In this document: piece after piece, positions 45,683 to 55,390 of the stretch
Position numbering within the stretch: the stretch's first letter is position 1
Layout: every line of letters starts with the position of its first letter
Assembly: GCF_040054535.1 (NCBI RefSeq)
Contig: NC_090794.1
Span: forward strand, 4,508,501-4,572,500
Source: Antennarius striatus
Lineage: Eukaryota > Chordata > Actinopteri > Lophiiformes > Antennariidae
Reading direction: 5' to 3'
DNA length: 64,000 nt
Position numbers and translations under genes: made by a program
Notes under the pieces: model-generated
What the model saw: only the letters and a program-made list of their open reading frames with translations
What the model was told of the DNA's origin: nothing
The model's database searches: none

Positions 45683-45735
45683 CTCCCCGTCGGGGAATCG
45701 AACCCCGGTCTTCCGCGGGACAGGCGGAGATACTG
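45683..45735 (-). pseudogene. tRNA-Asp relic, 5' third lost
   Basis: First trace of the tRNA-Asp array. The T-arm, variable loop and anticodon arm are present; the D-arm and 5' acceptor strand are replaced by unrelated sequence. The anticodon GTC is kept, but base 37 is C instead of A. Confidence 0.8.
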
Positions 45736-45803
45736 AGTAGTTCTGTGAGGTGGAGACCACAAGCGTCTTTTCGTGATCCCAGGTTAAGACTCTCTGTTTT
45801 CAG

Positions 45804-45922
45804 AACCCTGCAAAGGCCGAGTCAGCTATGTGTCGCTTGATATCCGAGGTGTGCGGCGTTTTTGCTCAATCTACCCCGAGAAGCAAATGAAGCTCAGCCA
45901 GAACAAGGTGCATCTTCTCAAG
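45804..45922 (+). other. Exon-like orphan segment, unidentified
   Basis: A pyrimidine-rich acceptor (TCTCTGTTTTCAG ending at 45803) and a good donor (AAG then GTAGGC at 45923) bracket 119 bases. One frame is open throughout and reads GRVSYVSLDIRGVRRF and then IYPEKQMKLSQNKVHLLK. I do not recognise this peptide. A second possible piece follows a TTTAAG near 46060. It may be a relic exon, an unannotated gene or chance; 119 open bases are weak evidence. Confidence 0.25.
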
Positions 45923-46684
45923 GTAGGCAAATAATAGAATTTGACTGAATAGGTTTATTTGTATTTATCCATTTACCAACTACATTTTCTATTGTGTTTT
46001 ATTTTCAGCTGTTAACCTGTGGGATAATTTTTTTTATTTTTTCATTTTTATTTTTTTAAGAATAAACTGAGTGTTGGTCGGGACACAGGCTCCAACAACA
46101 CCACAGCATGCCGGCTTCTCTCCGCTGTAGGTTACTCCCAGTGATTGTATAATGCTTTGTGTTTAATTACAATAACATACGCACACAATAATCACATTTA
46201 ACATTCACATTCAGTCAAATGTATTATTGGTAAGTCACAGCCAGCTCAAACTAACTCCATACTGTGGTGCTCTGCTGCCAGACAATAACTTGTTTGTAGA
46301 AATTGTCCGTATCTTCATTCAGTTTGTAATATGTAATCCTCCATTTGAATAGGCGAGCGGGGGAAAAAAATAATGCTGCACTTGACTTAATGTAGATCGT
46401 AGCCTGCAGTCACTTAATCTTCGGATGAGGAGTTCCAAGAAGAACCCCTGGGATCACCAGCGCCCCCTACAGATGAGGCCGGGTATTTCACCGCAGGTGT
46501 CTTCTCAGTATTTCAGCGGTAAATGTTAAAATTCACCGATTTTTAATAAAACTAACCTAAATTTATAATACACATCGCTGGATAAATATTAGCATTTGAT
46601 TTATTTATTGCATTTTCCGTTTTTTTCTTTCATGACGGCAGGTGCGGTCATGCCTCACCTGCCGCACCTGACCGCGCGTCACTG

Positions 46685-46706
46685 CTGTCCACCATACTAA
46701 CGAGGA
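46685..46706 (-). pseudogene. tRNA-Asp 5'-end fragment
   Basis: 22 bases matching the tRNA 5' end with one mismatch, cut off at the D-loop. It is followed at once by the usual array 5' flank (TGTC). Confidence 0.65.
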
Positions 46707-47076
46707 TGTCGTTTATCGATCCCACCCATAACTATGTCATGACGTAAGTGGTAGTTTGGAGAGGAGATGTTATCCGAACATTTTATGAAGATTATTATTA
46801 ACGACATTCTACACATTCTTTGAGATATCCTCGTCGAAACTTCTCACAGAAAATGTTTCATCAAACTCCAAGATAATTTCATTTTCACTCTCATATTTTA
46901 CATAATTGCTAAAGGGCTCCCCTAAAAAAAAACAACAACTCAAACTCATATTTGTTGTCTCCTCAGCACCCAGTTTCTTAAGAGCTCTTTGTGGAAAAAA
47001 ATCCCATTTCCCCTTCGGGGAATCGAAAAGAGAACAATTTCAGGAACAATTTCAATGGAATTTGAAGTGTGAGACA

Positions 47077-47148
47077 TCCTCGTTAGTATAGTGGACAGTA
47101 TCTCCGCCTGTCACGCGGAAGACCGGGGTTCGATTCCCCGACGGGGAG
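47077..47148 (+). tRNA. tRNA-Asp (GTC), canonical copy 1
   Basis: 72-nt tRNA that also serves as the array reference sequence. The acceptor stem TCCTCGT pairs with ACGGGGA (with G-T wobbles), and the D-stem is GTAT. The anticodon stem TCCGC/GCGGA frames the loop CTGTCAC (anticodon GTC), and the T-stem CGGGG/CCCCG is perfect. Internal A and B boxes (TAGTATAGTGG, GGTTCGATTCC) are intact. A pol III terminator TTTTT lies at 47159-47163. The 5' flank is the GTGTGAGACA type. Confidence 0.96.
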
Positions 47149-47531
47149 TTACCATGTGTTTTTCCACGTGATTGTCTAAATCTTATACACGTTGAGGTCT
47201 TAATGAAGTATTAACTCTACTCACGCTAGTCAACATCAATTACAATAACATTATTTGCACACAATAATCACATTCACATTCAGTCACGTACTGTATTAGT
47301 AAATCACATCCTAACTCCATACTGCAATGCTCTGCTGCCACCCTGTGGCGGTCATCAAACATACGCACCTTCGAACACATATATTTAGCCAAAAAATTCC
47401 ATTCCCAGTTTCATATTTTTCAAAAGTGCTCCCCTTAGTCAATCAATCAAACCCCAAATTCATCTTTTATGTCTCCTGAGGCCCCAAATTTCCTGAGAGC
47501 TCCCTGAGTGAAAATGTTGAAATAAACCTCT

Positions 47532-47603
47532 CTCCCCGTCGGGGAATCGAACCCCGGTCTTCCGCGTGACAGGCGGAGATACTGTCCACTATACTAACGA
47601 GGA
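47532..47603 (-). tRNA. tRNA-Asp (GTC), canonical copy 2
   Basis: Identical to copy 1 over 72 bases. On the minus strand the nearest terminator is TTTT at 47514-47511, 17 nt downstream. Confidence 0.95.
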
Positions 47604-47648
47604 TTTTTCACACGAAAAAAGTCATCAGTAATGGACTGATGTAGCTTG

Positions 47649-47701
47649 CAGCATCTCCGTCTGTCACTCGAAAGACGGGGGTTCGATTCCCCGACGGGGA
47701 G
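47649..47701 (+). pseudogene. tRNA-Asp relic, 5' third lost
   Basis: Anticodon arm (TCGAA variant), T-arm and 3' acceptor strand remain; the 5' end has decayed. It faces copy 2 head to head, an old version of the pairs seen further right. Confidence 0.8.
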
Positions 47702-48062
47702 TTAACAAAGGTTTTAAACGTGATTGTCTCATACTGACGTACAATGACCTCTTGAACTGAAGTATTAACTCATGACACACCAGTCAAATATTGAATAACA
47801 ATGACCGGAGGCTCCAATCTCATAGATTCACTAGATGGTGACAGAAGATGAAGCACCAACCTGTCCTGGATCCTCTCAGAGACTTTAGTATTACTGATTA
47901 CAGTGAGAGACCATTTAAATATCATCAGACAGTAAACGGCTTCTCTGTGAATGTGATCAAGGGAAACTTCTTTTTGGTCAAAATATATGTGGAACATTTA
48001 AAAAAAATCTGATCTCAGTCTGATTACAAAAATTTTTTTTGGCTAAATCTTCTCCAGTCCCA

Positions 48063-48134
48063 TCCTCGTTAGTATAGTGGACAGTATCTCCGCCTGTCAC
48101 GCGGAAGACCGGGGTTCGATTCCCCGACGGGGAG
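48063..48134 (+). tRNA. tRNA-Asp (GTC), canonical copy 3
   Basis: Identical to copy 1. The 5' flank is an LD block; TTTT at 48153-48156. Confidence 0.95.
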
Positions 48135-48373
48135 ATAAGATGCCTCTTTATGTTTTCACTCTAAGCTCTCAGAAAATTTGGGGTCTCGGAGACAACAAAG
48201 ATAAGTTTTCTTCCTTTTGAGGGGAGCACCATTATGGAATTGAAAATGGATTTTTCCTTCTTTTTCCATAAAAGTTGTCCCCTCAAAAGAAAGAAAAGAA
48301 AACATATCTTTGTTTTTTCCGAACCCCCAACTTTCCTAAGAGCTTGGTGTGAAAATATGAAAAAGCATCTTGT

Positions 48374-48410
48374 CTCCCCGTCGGGGAATCGAACCCCAGT
48401 CTAACGAGGA
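48374..48410 (-). pseudogene. tRNA-Asp with internal deletion
   Basis: The T-arm half is joined directly to the 5' acceptor half; 35 internal bases including the anticodon arm are gone. It faces the tRNA at 48453 across the 42-bp spacer. Confidence 0.9.
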
Positions 48411-48452
48411 TGTCTCACACCAAAAAAGTCATTACAAATGAACCCATATAGC

Positions 48453-48524
48453 TCCTCGTTAGTATAGTGGACAGTATCTCCGCCTGTCACTCGGAAGACA
48501 GGGGTTCGATTCCCCGACGGGGAG
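48453..48524 (+). pseudogene. tRNA-Asp variant (T39/A49)
   Basis: Full length with anticodon GTC. C31-T39 breaks the anticodon stem and A49-G65 the T-stem. TTTT at 48535-48538. It founds or belongs to a recurring variant subfamily next to C blocks. It may still be transcribed. Confidence 0.7.
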
Positions 48525-49065
48525 TCACCGACAGTTTTCAAACACAATTGTCTAACACTAACACACGATTGGGTCTTAAACTGAAATATTTACCCGTCTC
48601 ACACCGTCCATCCCATCCATTTTTTTAACCCCTACACCCCCCCCCCCCCACAAGCTCCGGCTCCCCCCCCAGCCTGATGACATCTGTCTACATTGTCTAA
48701 TCTAACAAATCTACTGCCTAATATACCAGCAAGGATACGTTATTATACGTAAATGTTGTCTTATGTGTTTCTTTAAAAACATTTTTTAGTAGGAGCATTT
48801 CAACTGTGGGTTTAGTTCTGTTCGTTTGTCTTTTTACGGAGTGAAATTAAAATTAAAAAATTTCAACCACACACAAAATAACTGACTTTAGAAACTTTTA
48901 CCAGAAATGTTGAACCAAAATCCAAGATAATTCCATTTTCAGTTTCATATTGTACATAACTACTAAATTAAAAAAAAAACCAACAACCCCAAACTCATCT
49001 TAGTTGTCTCCTGAGCCCCAAAATTTCCTGAGATGCATTTGTGTGAAAAATGCTAAAAACTATCT

Positions 49066-49099
49066 TGTGGTAGTTTAGTGGACAGTATCTCCGTCTGTC
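49066..49099 (+). pseudogene. tRNA-Asp 5'-half relic
   Basis: D-arm and 5' anticodon strand only, with a degenerate 5' end (TTGTGGTAGTTTAG). It is followed by C-block sequence that folds back on the next relic. Confidence 0.75.
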
Positions 49100-49146
49100 C
49101 CAATCGTGTGTTAGTTTTAGACAATCGTGTTTGAAAACTGTCGGTG

Positions 49147-49207
49147 TCGGGAATCGAACCCCTGTCTTCCGAGTGACAGGCGGAGATACTGTCCACTATA
49201 CTGAGGA
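49147..49207 (-). pseudogene. tRNA-Asp relic, damaged at both ends
   Basis: T39/A49-type variant that lost the 3' acceptor strand and has a 3-base deletion near the 5' end. Mirror copy at 52139-52200. Confidence 0.85.
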
Positions 49208-49240
49208 AAAAATTTTCAATTCGATTCAGCAGGTGAGACA

Positions 49241-49312
49241 TCCTCGTTAGTATAGTGGACAGTATCTCCGCCTGTCACTCGAAAGACAGGGGTTCGATTC
49301 CCCGACGGGGAG
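49241..49312 (+). pseudogene. tRNA-Asp variant (TCGAA anticodon stem)
   Basis: 72 nt, anticodon GTC. The anticodon stem has two mismatches (28-42 and 31-39) and the T-stem one (49-65). Mirror counterpart at 52034-52105. Confidence 0.75.
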
Positions 49313-49768
49313 TTAACAAAGGTTTTAAACGTGATTGTCTCATACTGACGTACAATGACCTCTTGAACTGAAGTATTTACTCATGACACTCAAACATTGA
49401 CAAAGAATGACCGGAGTCTCCAATCTCATAGATTCACTAGATGGTGACAGAAGATGAAGCACCAACCTGTCCTGGATCCTCTCAGAGACTTTAGTATTAC
49501 TGATTACAGTGAGAGACCATTTAAATATCATCAGACAGTAAACGGCTTCTCTGTGAATGTGATCAGGGGAAACTTTTTTTTGGTCAAAATTTATGTGGAA
49601 CATTTAAAAAAAATCTAGTTCTAGCGAGTTCGGAAAGACAAAGATATGTTTTCTTTTCTTTCTTTTGAGGGGACAACTTTTATGGAACTGAAAATGGTCG
49701 CGTAACATCTCGTCCCATGACTACCGCTGACGTCATCACAACCATACCGGCTAGTCACGTGTGTCCCA

Positions 49769-49840
49769 TCCTCGTTAGTATAGTGGACAGTATCTCCGCC
49801 TGTCACGCGGAAGACCGGGGTTCGATTCCCCGACGGGGAG
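49769..49840 (+). tRNA. tRNA-Asp (GTC), canonical copy 4
   Basis: Identical to copy 1. TTTTT at 49850-49854. Its 5' flank is unusual: TGACGTCA at 49738-49745 and CACGTG at about 49757-49762. The same flank recurs before the copy at 59219. Confidence 0.95.
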
Positions 49841-50431
49841 ACAAGATGCTTTTTCATATTTTCACACCAAGCTCTCAGAAAAATTGGGGGCTCGGAGACA
49901 ACAAAGATAAGTTTTCTTCCGTTTGAGGGGAGCACAATTATTGAATAAAAAATGTATTTTTCTTGGGTTTTGGTTAAACACTTGTGTTATGTACAGTTTA
50001 AAGTGTTTTAATTTGAATTTGTTCTACTTTGGAACAAGAGAAATGGACAGAACAAAACCCACAGGTTTTTCACCTGTGGGTTCAAAGTAAAAAATAAATA
50101 AATAAAGAAACAGATGTGACAACATTGACGTATAATTGTCTTCTTTCATGAATCATAGCAGTCTCACCTGTCACACGTCATCATTACGTAGGTGTTCAGA
50201 CTGTACATCACTTCCTGGTTGGAATAGTGGACAGAAATTTCTGAAGAGAAAAATAAGAAAAACCACAAAATAACTCTGACTTTGAAACTTTTAACAGAGA
50301 GCCACGGAAATTCCATTTTCAGTTCCATAAAAGTTGTCCCCTCAAAAGAAAGAAAAGAAAACATATCTTTGTCTTTCCGAACTCGCAAGTTTCCTAAGAG
50401 CTTGGTGTGAAAATATGAAATGGTTCCTTGT

Positions 50432-50503
50432 CTCCCCGTCGGGGAATCGAACCCCGGTCTTCCGCGTGACAGGCGGAGATACTGTCCACTATACTAACGA
50501 GGA
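50432..50503 (-). tRNA. tRNA-Asp (GTC), canonical copy 5
   Basis: Identical to copy 1. Left member of a head-to-head pair with a 42-bp spacer (50504-50545). TTTT at 50413-50410. Confidence 0.95.
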
Positions 50504-50545
50504 CGTCTCACACCAAAAAACTCATCACAAATGGACCCATATAGT

Positions 50546-50617
50546 TCCTCGTTAGTATAGTGGACAGTATCTCCTCCTGTCACGCGGAAGACCGGGGTTC
50601 GATTCCCCGACGGGGAG
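50546..50617 (+). tRNA. tRNA-Asp (GTC), single-base variant
   Basis: Differs from copy 1 only by G30 to T, which breaks pair 30-40 of the anticodon stem. Right member of the head-to-head pair; TTTTT follows within about 10 nt. Function uncertain. Confidence 0.75.
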
Positions 50618-50982
50618 TCAGCAAATGTTTTTACACCTCATTGTCTGAAATTTACACACAATGGGGTCTTAAAACTAAGTATTAACTCAACTCACACTAA
50701 TCAAGAGTAAATATAAATGACGGACTTCTCCACTCTTCTCATAGATTCACTAGATGGTGACAGAAGATGAAGCACCAACCTGTCCTGGATCCTCTCAGAG
50801 ACTTTAGTATTACTGATTACAGTGAGAGACCATTTAAATATCATCAGACAGTAAACGGCTTCTCTGTGAATGTGATCAAGGGAAACTTCTTTTGGGTCAA
50901 ATTTTATGTGGAACATTAAAAAAAAAACTAATCTAAATCTGATTAGAAAAATTTTCTTTTGGCTAAATCTTCTCCAGTCACA

Positions 50983-51054
50983 TCCTCGTTAGTATAGTGG
51001 ACAGTATCTCCGCCTGTCACGCGGAAGACCGGGGTTCGATTCCCCGACGGGGAG
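50983..51054 (+). tRNA. tRNA-Asp (GTC), canonical copy 6
   Basis: Identical to copy 1. LD block upstream; TTTTTT at 51063-51068. Confidence 0.95.
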
Positions 51055-51603
51055 AAAAGATGTTTTTTCATATTTTCACACCAAGATCTCAGGAAATTTG
51101 GGGGCTCGGAAAAAACAAAGATATGTTTTCTTTTCTTTCTTTTGAGGGGACAACTTTTATGGAACTGAAAATGGAATTTCCGTGGCTCTCTGTTAAAAGT
51201 TTCAAAGTCAGAGTTATTTTGTGGTTTTTCTTATTTTTCTCTTCAGAAATTTCTGTCCACTATTCCAACCAGGAAGTGATGTACAGTCTGAACACCTACG
51301 TAATGATGACGTGTGACAGGTGAGACTGCTATGATTCATGATTTATTTATTTTTTACTTTGAACCCACAGGTGAAAAACCTGTGGGTTTTGTTCTGTCCA
51401 TTTCTCTTGTTCCAAAGTAGAACAAATTCAAATTAAAACACTTTAAACTGTACATAACACAAGTGTTTAACCAAAACCCAAGAAAAATACATTTTTTATT
51501 CAATAATTGTGCTCCCCTCAAACGGAAGAAAACTTATCTTTGTTGTCTCCGAGCCCCCAACTTTCCTAAGAGCTTGGTGTGAAAATATGAAAAAGCGTCT
51601 TGT

Positions 51604-51675
51604 CTCCCCGTCGGGGAATCGAACCCCGGTCTTCCGCGTGACAGGCGGAGATACTGTCCACTATACTAACGAGGA
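51604..51675 (-). tRNA. tRNA-Asp (GTC), canonical copy 7
   Basis: Identical to copy 1. Tail to tail with copy 6 across a B block. TTTTT at 51594-51590. Confidence 0.95.
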
Positions 51676-52033
51676 TGTGACTGGAGAAGATTTAGCCAAA
51701 AGAAAATTTTTCTAATCAGATTTAGATTACATCTTTTTTTTAATGTTCCACATAAAATTTGACCAAAAAGAAGTTTCCCTTGATCACATTCACAGAGAAG
51801 CCGTTTACTGTCTGATGATATTTAAATGGTCTCTCACTGTAATCAGTAATACTAAAGTCTCTGAGAGGATCCAGGACAGGTTGGTGGTTCATCTTCTGTC
51901 ACCATCTAGTGAATCTATGAGATTAGAGACTCCGGTCATTCTTTGTCAATGTTTGAGTGTCATGAGTAAATACTTCAGTTCAAGAGGTCATTGTACGTCA
52001 GTATGAGACAATCCCGTTTAAAACCTTTGTTAA

Positions 52034-52105
52034 CTCCCCGTCGGGGAATCGAACCCCCGTCTTTCGAGTGACAGGCGGAGATACTGTCCACTATACTAAC
52101 GAGGA
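52034..52105 (-). pseudogene. tRNA-Asp variant (TCGAA anticodon stem)
   Basis: As 49241-49312 but G at position 49. Anticodon GTC kept; stems mismatched at 28-42, 31-39 and 49-65. Confidence 0.75.
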
Positions 52106-52138
52106 TGTCTCACCTGCTGAATCCCATTGAAAATTTTT

Positions 52139-52200
52139 TCCTCAGTATAGTGGACAGTATCTCCGCCTGTCACTCGGAAGACAGGGGTTCGATTCCCGAC
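52139..52200 (+). pseudogene. tRNA-Asp relic, damaged at both ends
   Basis: Mirror copy of 49147-49207 with the same 5' 3-base deletion and lost 3' acceptor strand. Confidence 0.85.
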
Positions 52201-52246
52201 ACCGACAGTTTTCAAACACGATTGTCTAAAACTAACACACGATTGG

Positions 52247-52283
52247 GACAGACGGAGATACTGTCCACTAAACTACCACAAGA
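52247..52283 (-). pseudogene. tRNA-Asp 5'-half relic
   Basis: Mirror copy of 49066-49099. Confidence 0.75.
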
Positions 52284-52813
52284 TAGTTTTTAGCATTTTT
52301 CACACAAAAGCATCTCAGGAAATTTTGGGGCTCAGGAGACAACTAAGATGAGTTTGGGGTTGTTGTTTTTTTAATTTAGTAGTTATGTACAATATGAAAC
52401 TGAAAATGGAATTATCTTGGATTTTGGTTCAACATTTCTGGTAAAAGTTTCTAAAGTCAGTTATTTTGTGTGTGGTTGAAATTTTTTAATTTTAATTTCA
52501 CTCCGTAAAAAGACAAACGAACAGAACTGAACCCACAGTTGAAATGCTCCTACTAAAAAATGTTTTTAAAGAAACACATAAGACAACATTTACGTATAAT
52601 TACGTATCCTTGCTGGTATATTAGGCAGTAGATTTGTTAGATTAGACAATGTAGACAGATGTCATCAGGCTGGGGGGGGGAGCCGGAGCTTGTGGGGGGG
52701 GGTGATGGGTGTCGAGGTGGGATGGGATGGACGGTGTGAGACGGGTAAATATTTCAGTTTAAGACCCAATCGTGTGTTAGTTTTAGACAATCGTGTTTGA
52801 AAACTGTCGGTGA

Positions 52814-52882
52814 CTCCCCGTCGGGGAATCGAACCCCTGTCTTCCGAGTGACAGGCGGAGGTACTGTCCACTATACCGAGGA
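52814..52882 (-). pseudogene. tRNA-Asp variant with 3-base 5' deletion
   Basis: 69 nt, T39/A49 type, missing three bases at the acceptor/D-arm junction. Anticodon GTC kept. Confidence 0.8.
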
Positions 52883-52915
52883 AAAATTTTTCAATGGGAT
52901 TCAGCAGGTGAGACA

Positions 52916-52987
52916 TCCTCGTTAGTATAGTGGACAGGATCTCCGCCTGTCACGCGGAAGACCGGGGTTCGATTCCCCGACGGGGAG
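52916..52987 (+). tRNA. tRNA-Asp (GTC), D-stem variant
   Basis: Differs from copy 1 only by T23 to G, which breaks one D-stem pair. Head to head with 52814-52882 over a 33-bp spacer. Confidence 0.7.
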
Positions 52988-53292
52988 TTGTCAAATGTTT
53001 TTACACCTCATTGTCTGAAATTTACACACGGTGTGGTCTTAAAATTACGTATTAACTCATCTCACACTAATCAAGAGTAAATATAAATGACCGACTTCTC
53101 CAATCTTCTCATAGATTCACTAGATGGCGACAGAATCCGTATTTTCAGATAAATATCAACCACCAACCTGTCCTGGATCCTCTCAGAGACTTTAGTATTA
53201 CTGATTACAGTGAGAGACCATTTAAATATCATCAGACAGTAAACGGCTTCTCTGTGAATGTGATCAAGGGAAACTTTTTTTTTTTTTTTTTT

Positions 53293-53428
53293 CATTCCGC
53301 GGTGCACTGGCGTCGTGCCCGGAGTGTCCCCCGCCTCACGCCCTGAGACTGCCGGGATAGGCGCCGGCTCCCCCGCGACCTGCGTTTGCGGATTAAGCGG
53401 GTTAGAAAATGAATGAATGAATGAATGA
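53293..53428 (+). mobile_element. 3' tail of an L2/Maui-type LINE or derived SINE
   Basis: GC-rich segment with GGGATAGGCGCCGGCTCC and GATTAAGCGGGTTAGAAAATG, ending in (GAAT)n repeats. This is the typical 3' tail of fish L2-like elements. It interrupts an LD block. A reverse-complement copy at the same point of another LD block (57169-57296) shows one insertion later duplicated with the array. It is a fragment only. Confidence 0.75.
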
Positions 53429-53481
53429 TCTAAATGTGATTACAAAATTTTTTTCTTTTGGCTAAATCTTCTCCAGTCCCA

Positions 53482-53553
53482 TCCTCGTTAGTATAGTGGA
53501 CAGTATCTCCGCCTGTCACGCGGAAGACCGGGGTTCGATTCCCCGACGGGGAG
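53482..53553 (+). tRNA. tRNA-Asp (GTC), canonical copy 8
   Basis: Identical to copy 1. LD upstream flank; TTTT at 53572-53575. Confidence 0.95.
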
Positions 53554-54146
53554 AAAAGGAACTATTTCATATTTTCACACCAAGCTCTTAGGAAACTTGC
53601 GAGTTCGGAAAAGACAAAGATATGTTTTCTTTTCTTTCTTTTGAGGGGACAACTTTTATGGAACTGAAAATGGAATTTCCGTGGCTCTCTGTTAAAAGTT
53701 TCAAAGTCAGAGTTATTTTGTGGTTTTTCTTATTTTTCTCTTCAGAAATTTCTGTCCACTATTCCAACAAGGAAGTGATGTACAGTCTGAACACCTACGT
53801 AATGATGACGTGTGACAGGTGAGACTGCTATGATTCATGAAAGAAGACAATTATACGTCAATGTTGTCACATCTGTTTCTTAATTTATTTATTTTTTTAC
53901 TATGAACCCACAGGTGAAAAACCTGTGGGTTTTGTTCTGTCCATTTCTCTTTTTCCCAAGAAGAACAAATTCAAATTAAAACACTTTAAACTGTACATAA
54001 CACAAGTGTTTAACCAAAACCCAAGAAAAATCCATTTTCAATTCCATAATGGTGCTCCCCTCAAAAGAAAGAAAACATATATTTGTTGTCTCCGAGCCCC
54101 CAAATTTTCTGAGAGCTTAGTGTGAAAATATAAAGAGGAAACTTGT

Positions 54147-54218
54147 CTCCCCGTCGGGGAATCGAACCCCCGTCTTTCGAGTGACAGGCGGAGATACTGT
54201 CCACTATACTAACGAGGA
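54147..54218 (-). pseudogene. tRNA-Asp variant (TCGAA anticodon stem)
   Basis: Full length, anticodon GTC, same three stem mismatches as 52034-52105, but lying in the LD/B context where other units hold a canonical copy. This suggests gene conversion or a crossover between units. Confidence 0.75.
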
Positions 54219-54601
54219 TGTGACTGGAGAAGATTTAGCCAAAAGAAAATTTTGTAATCAGACTGAGATTAGATTTTTTTTAAATGTTCCACATAAATTT
54301 TGACCAAAAAAAAGTTTCCCTTGATCACATTCACAGAGAAGCCGTTTACTGTCTGATGATATTTAAATGGTCTCTCACTGTAATCAGTAATACTAAAGTC
54401 TCTGAGAGGATCCAGGACAGGTTGGTGGTTGATATTTATCTGAAAATACGGATTCTGTCGCCATCTAGTGAATCTATGAGAAGATTGGAGAAGTCGGTCA
54501 TTTTATATTTACTCTTGATTAGTGTGAGATGAGTTAATACGTAATTTTAAGACCACACCGTGTGTAAATTTCAGATAATGAGGTGTAAAAACATTTGACA
54601 A

Positions 54602-54673
54602 CTCCCCGTCGGGGAATCGAACCCCGGTCTTCCGCGTGACAGGCGGAGATACTGTCCACTATACTAACGAGGA
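54602..54673 (-). tRNA. tRNA-Asp (GTC), canonical copy 9
   Basis: Identical to copy 1. TTTTT at 54591-54587. Confidence 0.95.
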
Positions 54674-54705
54674 TGTCTCACCTGCTGAATCCCATTGAAA
54701 ATTTT

Positions 54706-54774
54706 TCTTCAGTATAGTGGACAGTACCTCCGTCTGTCACTCGGAAGACAGGGGTTCGATTCCCCGACGGGGAG
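54706..54774 (+). pseudogene. tRNA-Asp variant with 3-base 5' deletion
   Basis: T39/A49 type with further changes in the 5' part. Anticodon GTC kept. Head to head with copy 9. Confidence 0.8.
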
Positions 54775-55318
54775 TCACCGACAGTTTTCAAACACGATTG
54801 TCTAAAACTAACACACGATTGGGTCTTAAACTGAAATATTTACCCGTCTCACACCGTCCATCCCATCCATTTTTTTAACCCCTACACCCCCCCCCCCCCC
54901 CCCCCCCACAAGCTCCGGCTCCCCCCCCAGCCTGATGACATCTGTCTACATTGTCTAATCTAACAAATCTACTGCCTAATATACCAGCAAGGATACGTTA
55001 TTATACGTAAATGTTGTCTTATGTGTTTCTTTAAAAACATTTTTTAGTAGGAGCATTTCAACTGTGGGTTCAGTTCTGTTCGTTTGTCTTTTTACGGAGT
55101 GAAATTAAAATTAAAAAATTTCAACCACACACAAAATAACTGACTTTAGAAACTTTTACCAGAAATGTTGAACCAAAATCCAAGATAATTCCATTTTCAG
55201 TTTCATATTGTACATAACTACTAAATTAAAAAAAACCAACAACCCCAAACTCATGTTAGTTGTCTCCTGAGCCCCAAAATTTCCTGAGATGCATTTGTGT
55301 GAAAAATGCTAGAAACTA

Positions 55319-55390
55319 TCTTGTGGTAGTTTAGTGGACAGTATCTCCGTCTGTCACACGGAAGACGGGGGTTCGATTCCCCGACGGGGA
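55319..55390 (+). pseudogene. tRNA-Asp variant with re-paired anticodon stem
   Basis: The anticodon stem TCCGT/ACGGA carries T31-A39 and pairs perfectly. The acceptor 5' strand is degenerate and G49-G65 mismatches. It joins C-block DNA on its left to B-block DNA on its right; the same junction recurs inverted at 60943-61014. Confidence 0.75.

Larger units (their letters stand above)
46168..47340 (+). repeat. Decayed left edge of the tRNA-Asp array, with a direct repeat
   Basis: 46168-46281 and 47238-47340 are diverged direct copies (both include CACACAATAATCACATT and a CTCTGCTGCC end). Between them lie tRNA fragments, including a T-arm piece near 47003-47024. They mark an older, eroded array unit. 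Confidence 0.65.
48453..52882. repeat. Palindrome P1 in the tRNA-Asp array
   Basis: The left arm 48453-50503 and right arm 50983-52882 carry the same tRNAs, relics and spacers in reverse order and opposite strand (48453/52814, 49147/52139, 49241/52034, 49769/51604, 50432/50983). The spacer is 479 bp. The left arm has an extra segment at 49620-49768. Confidence 0.85.
52814..54774. repeat. Palindrome P4 in the tRNA-Asp array
   Basis: Pairs 52814/54706, 52916/54602 and 53482/54147 are mirrored around a B block centred near 53.8 kb. The left LD block carries the L2-tail insertion; the right one does not. Confidence 0.8.
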
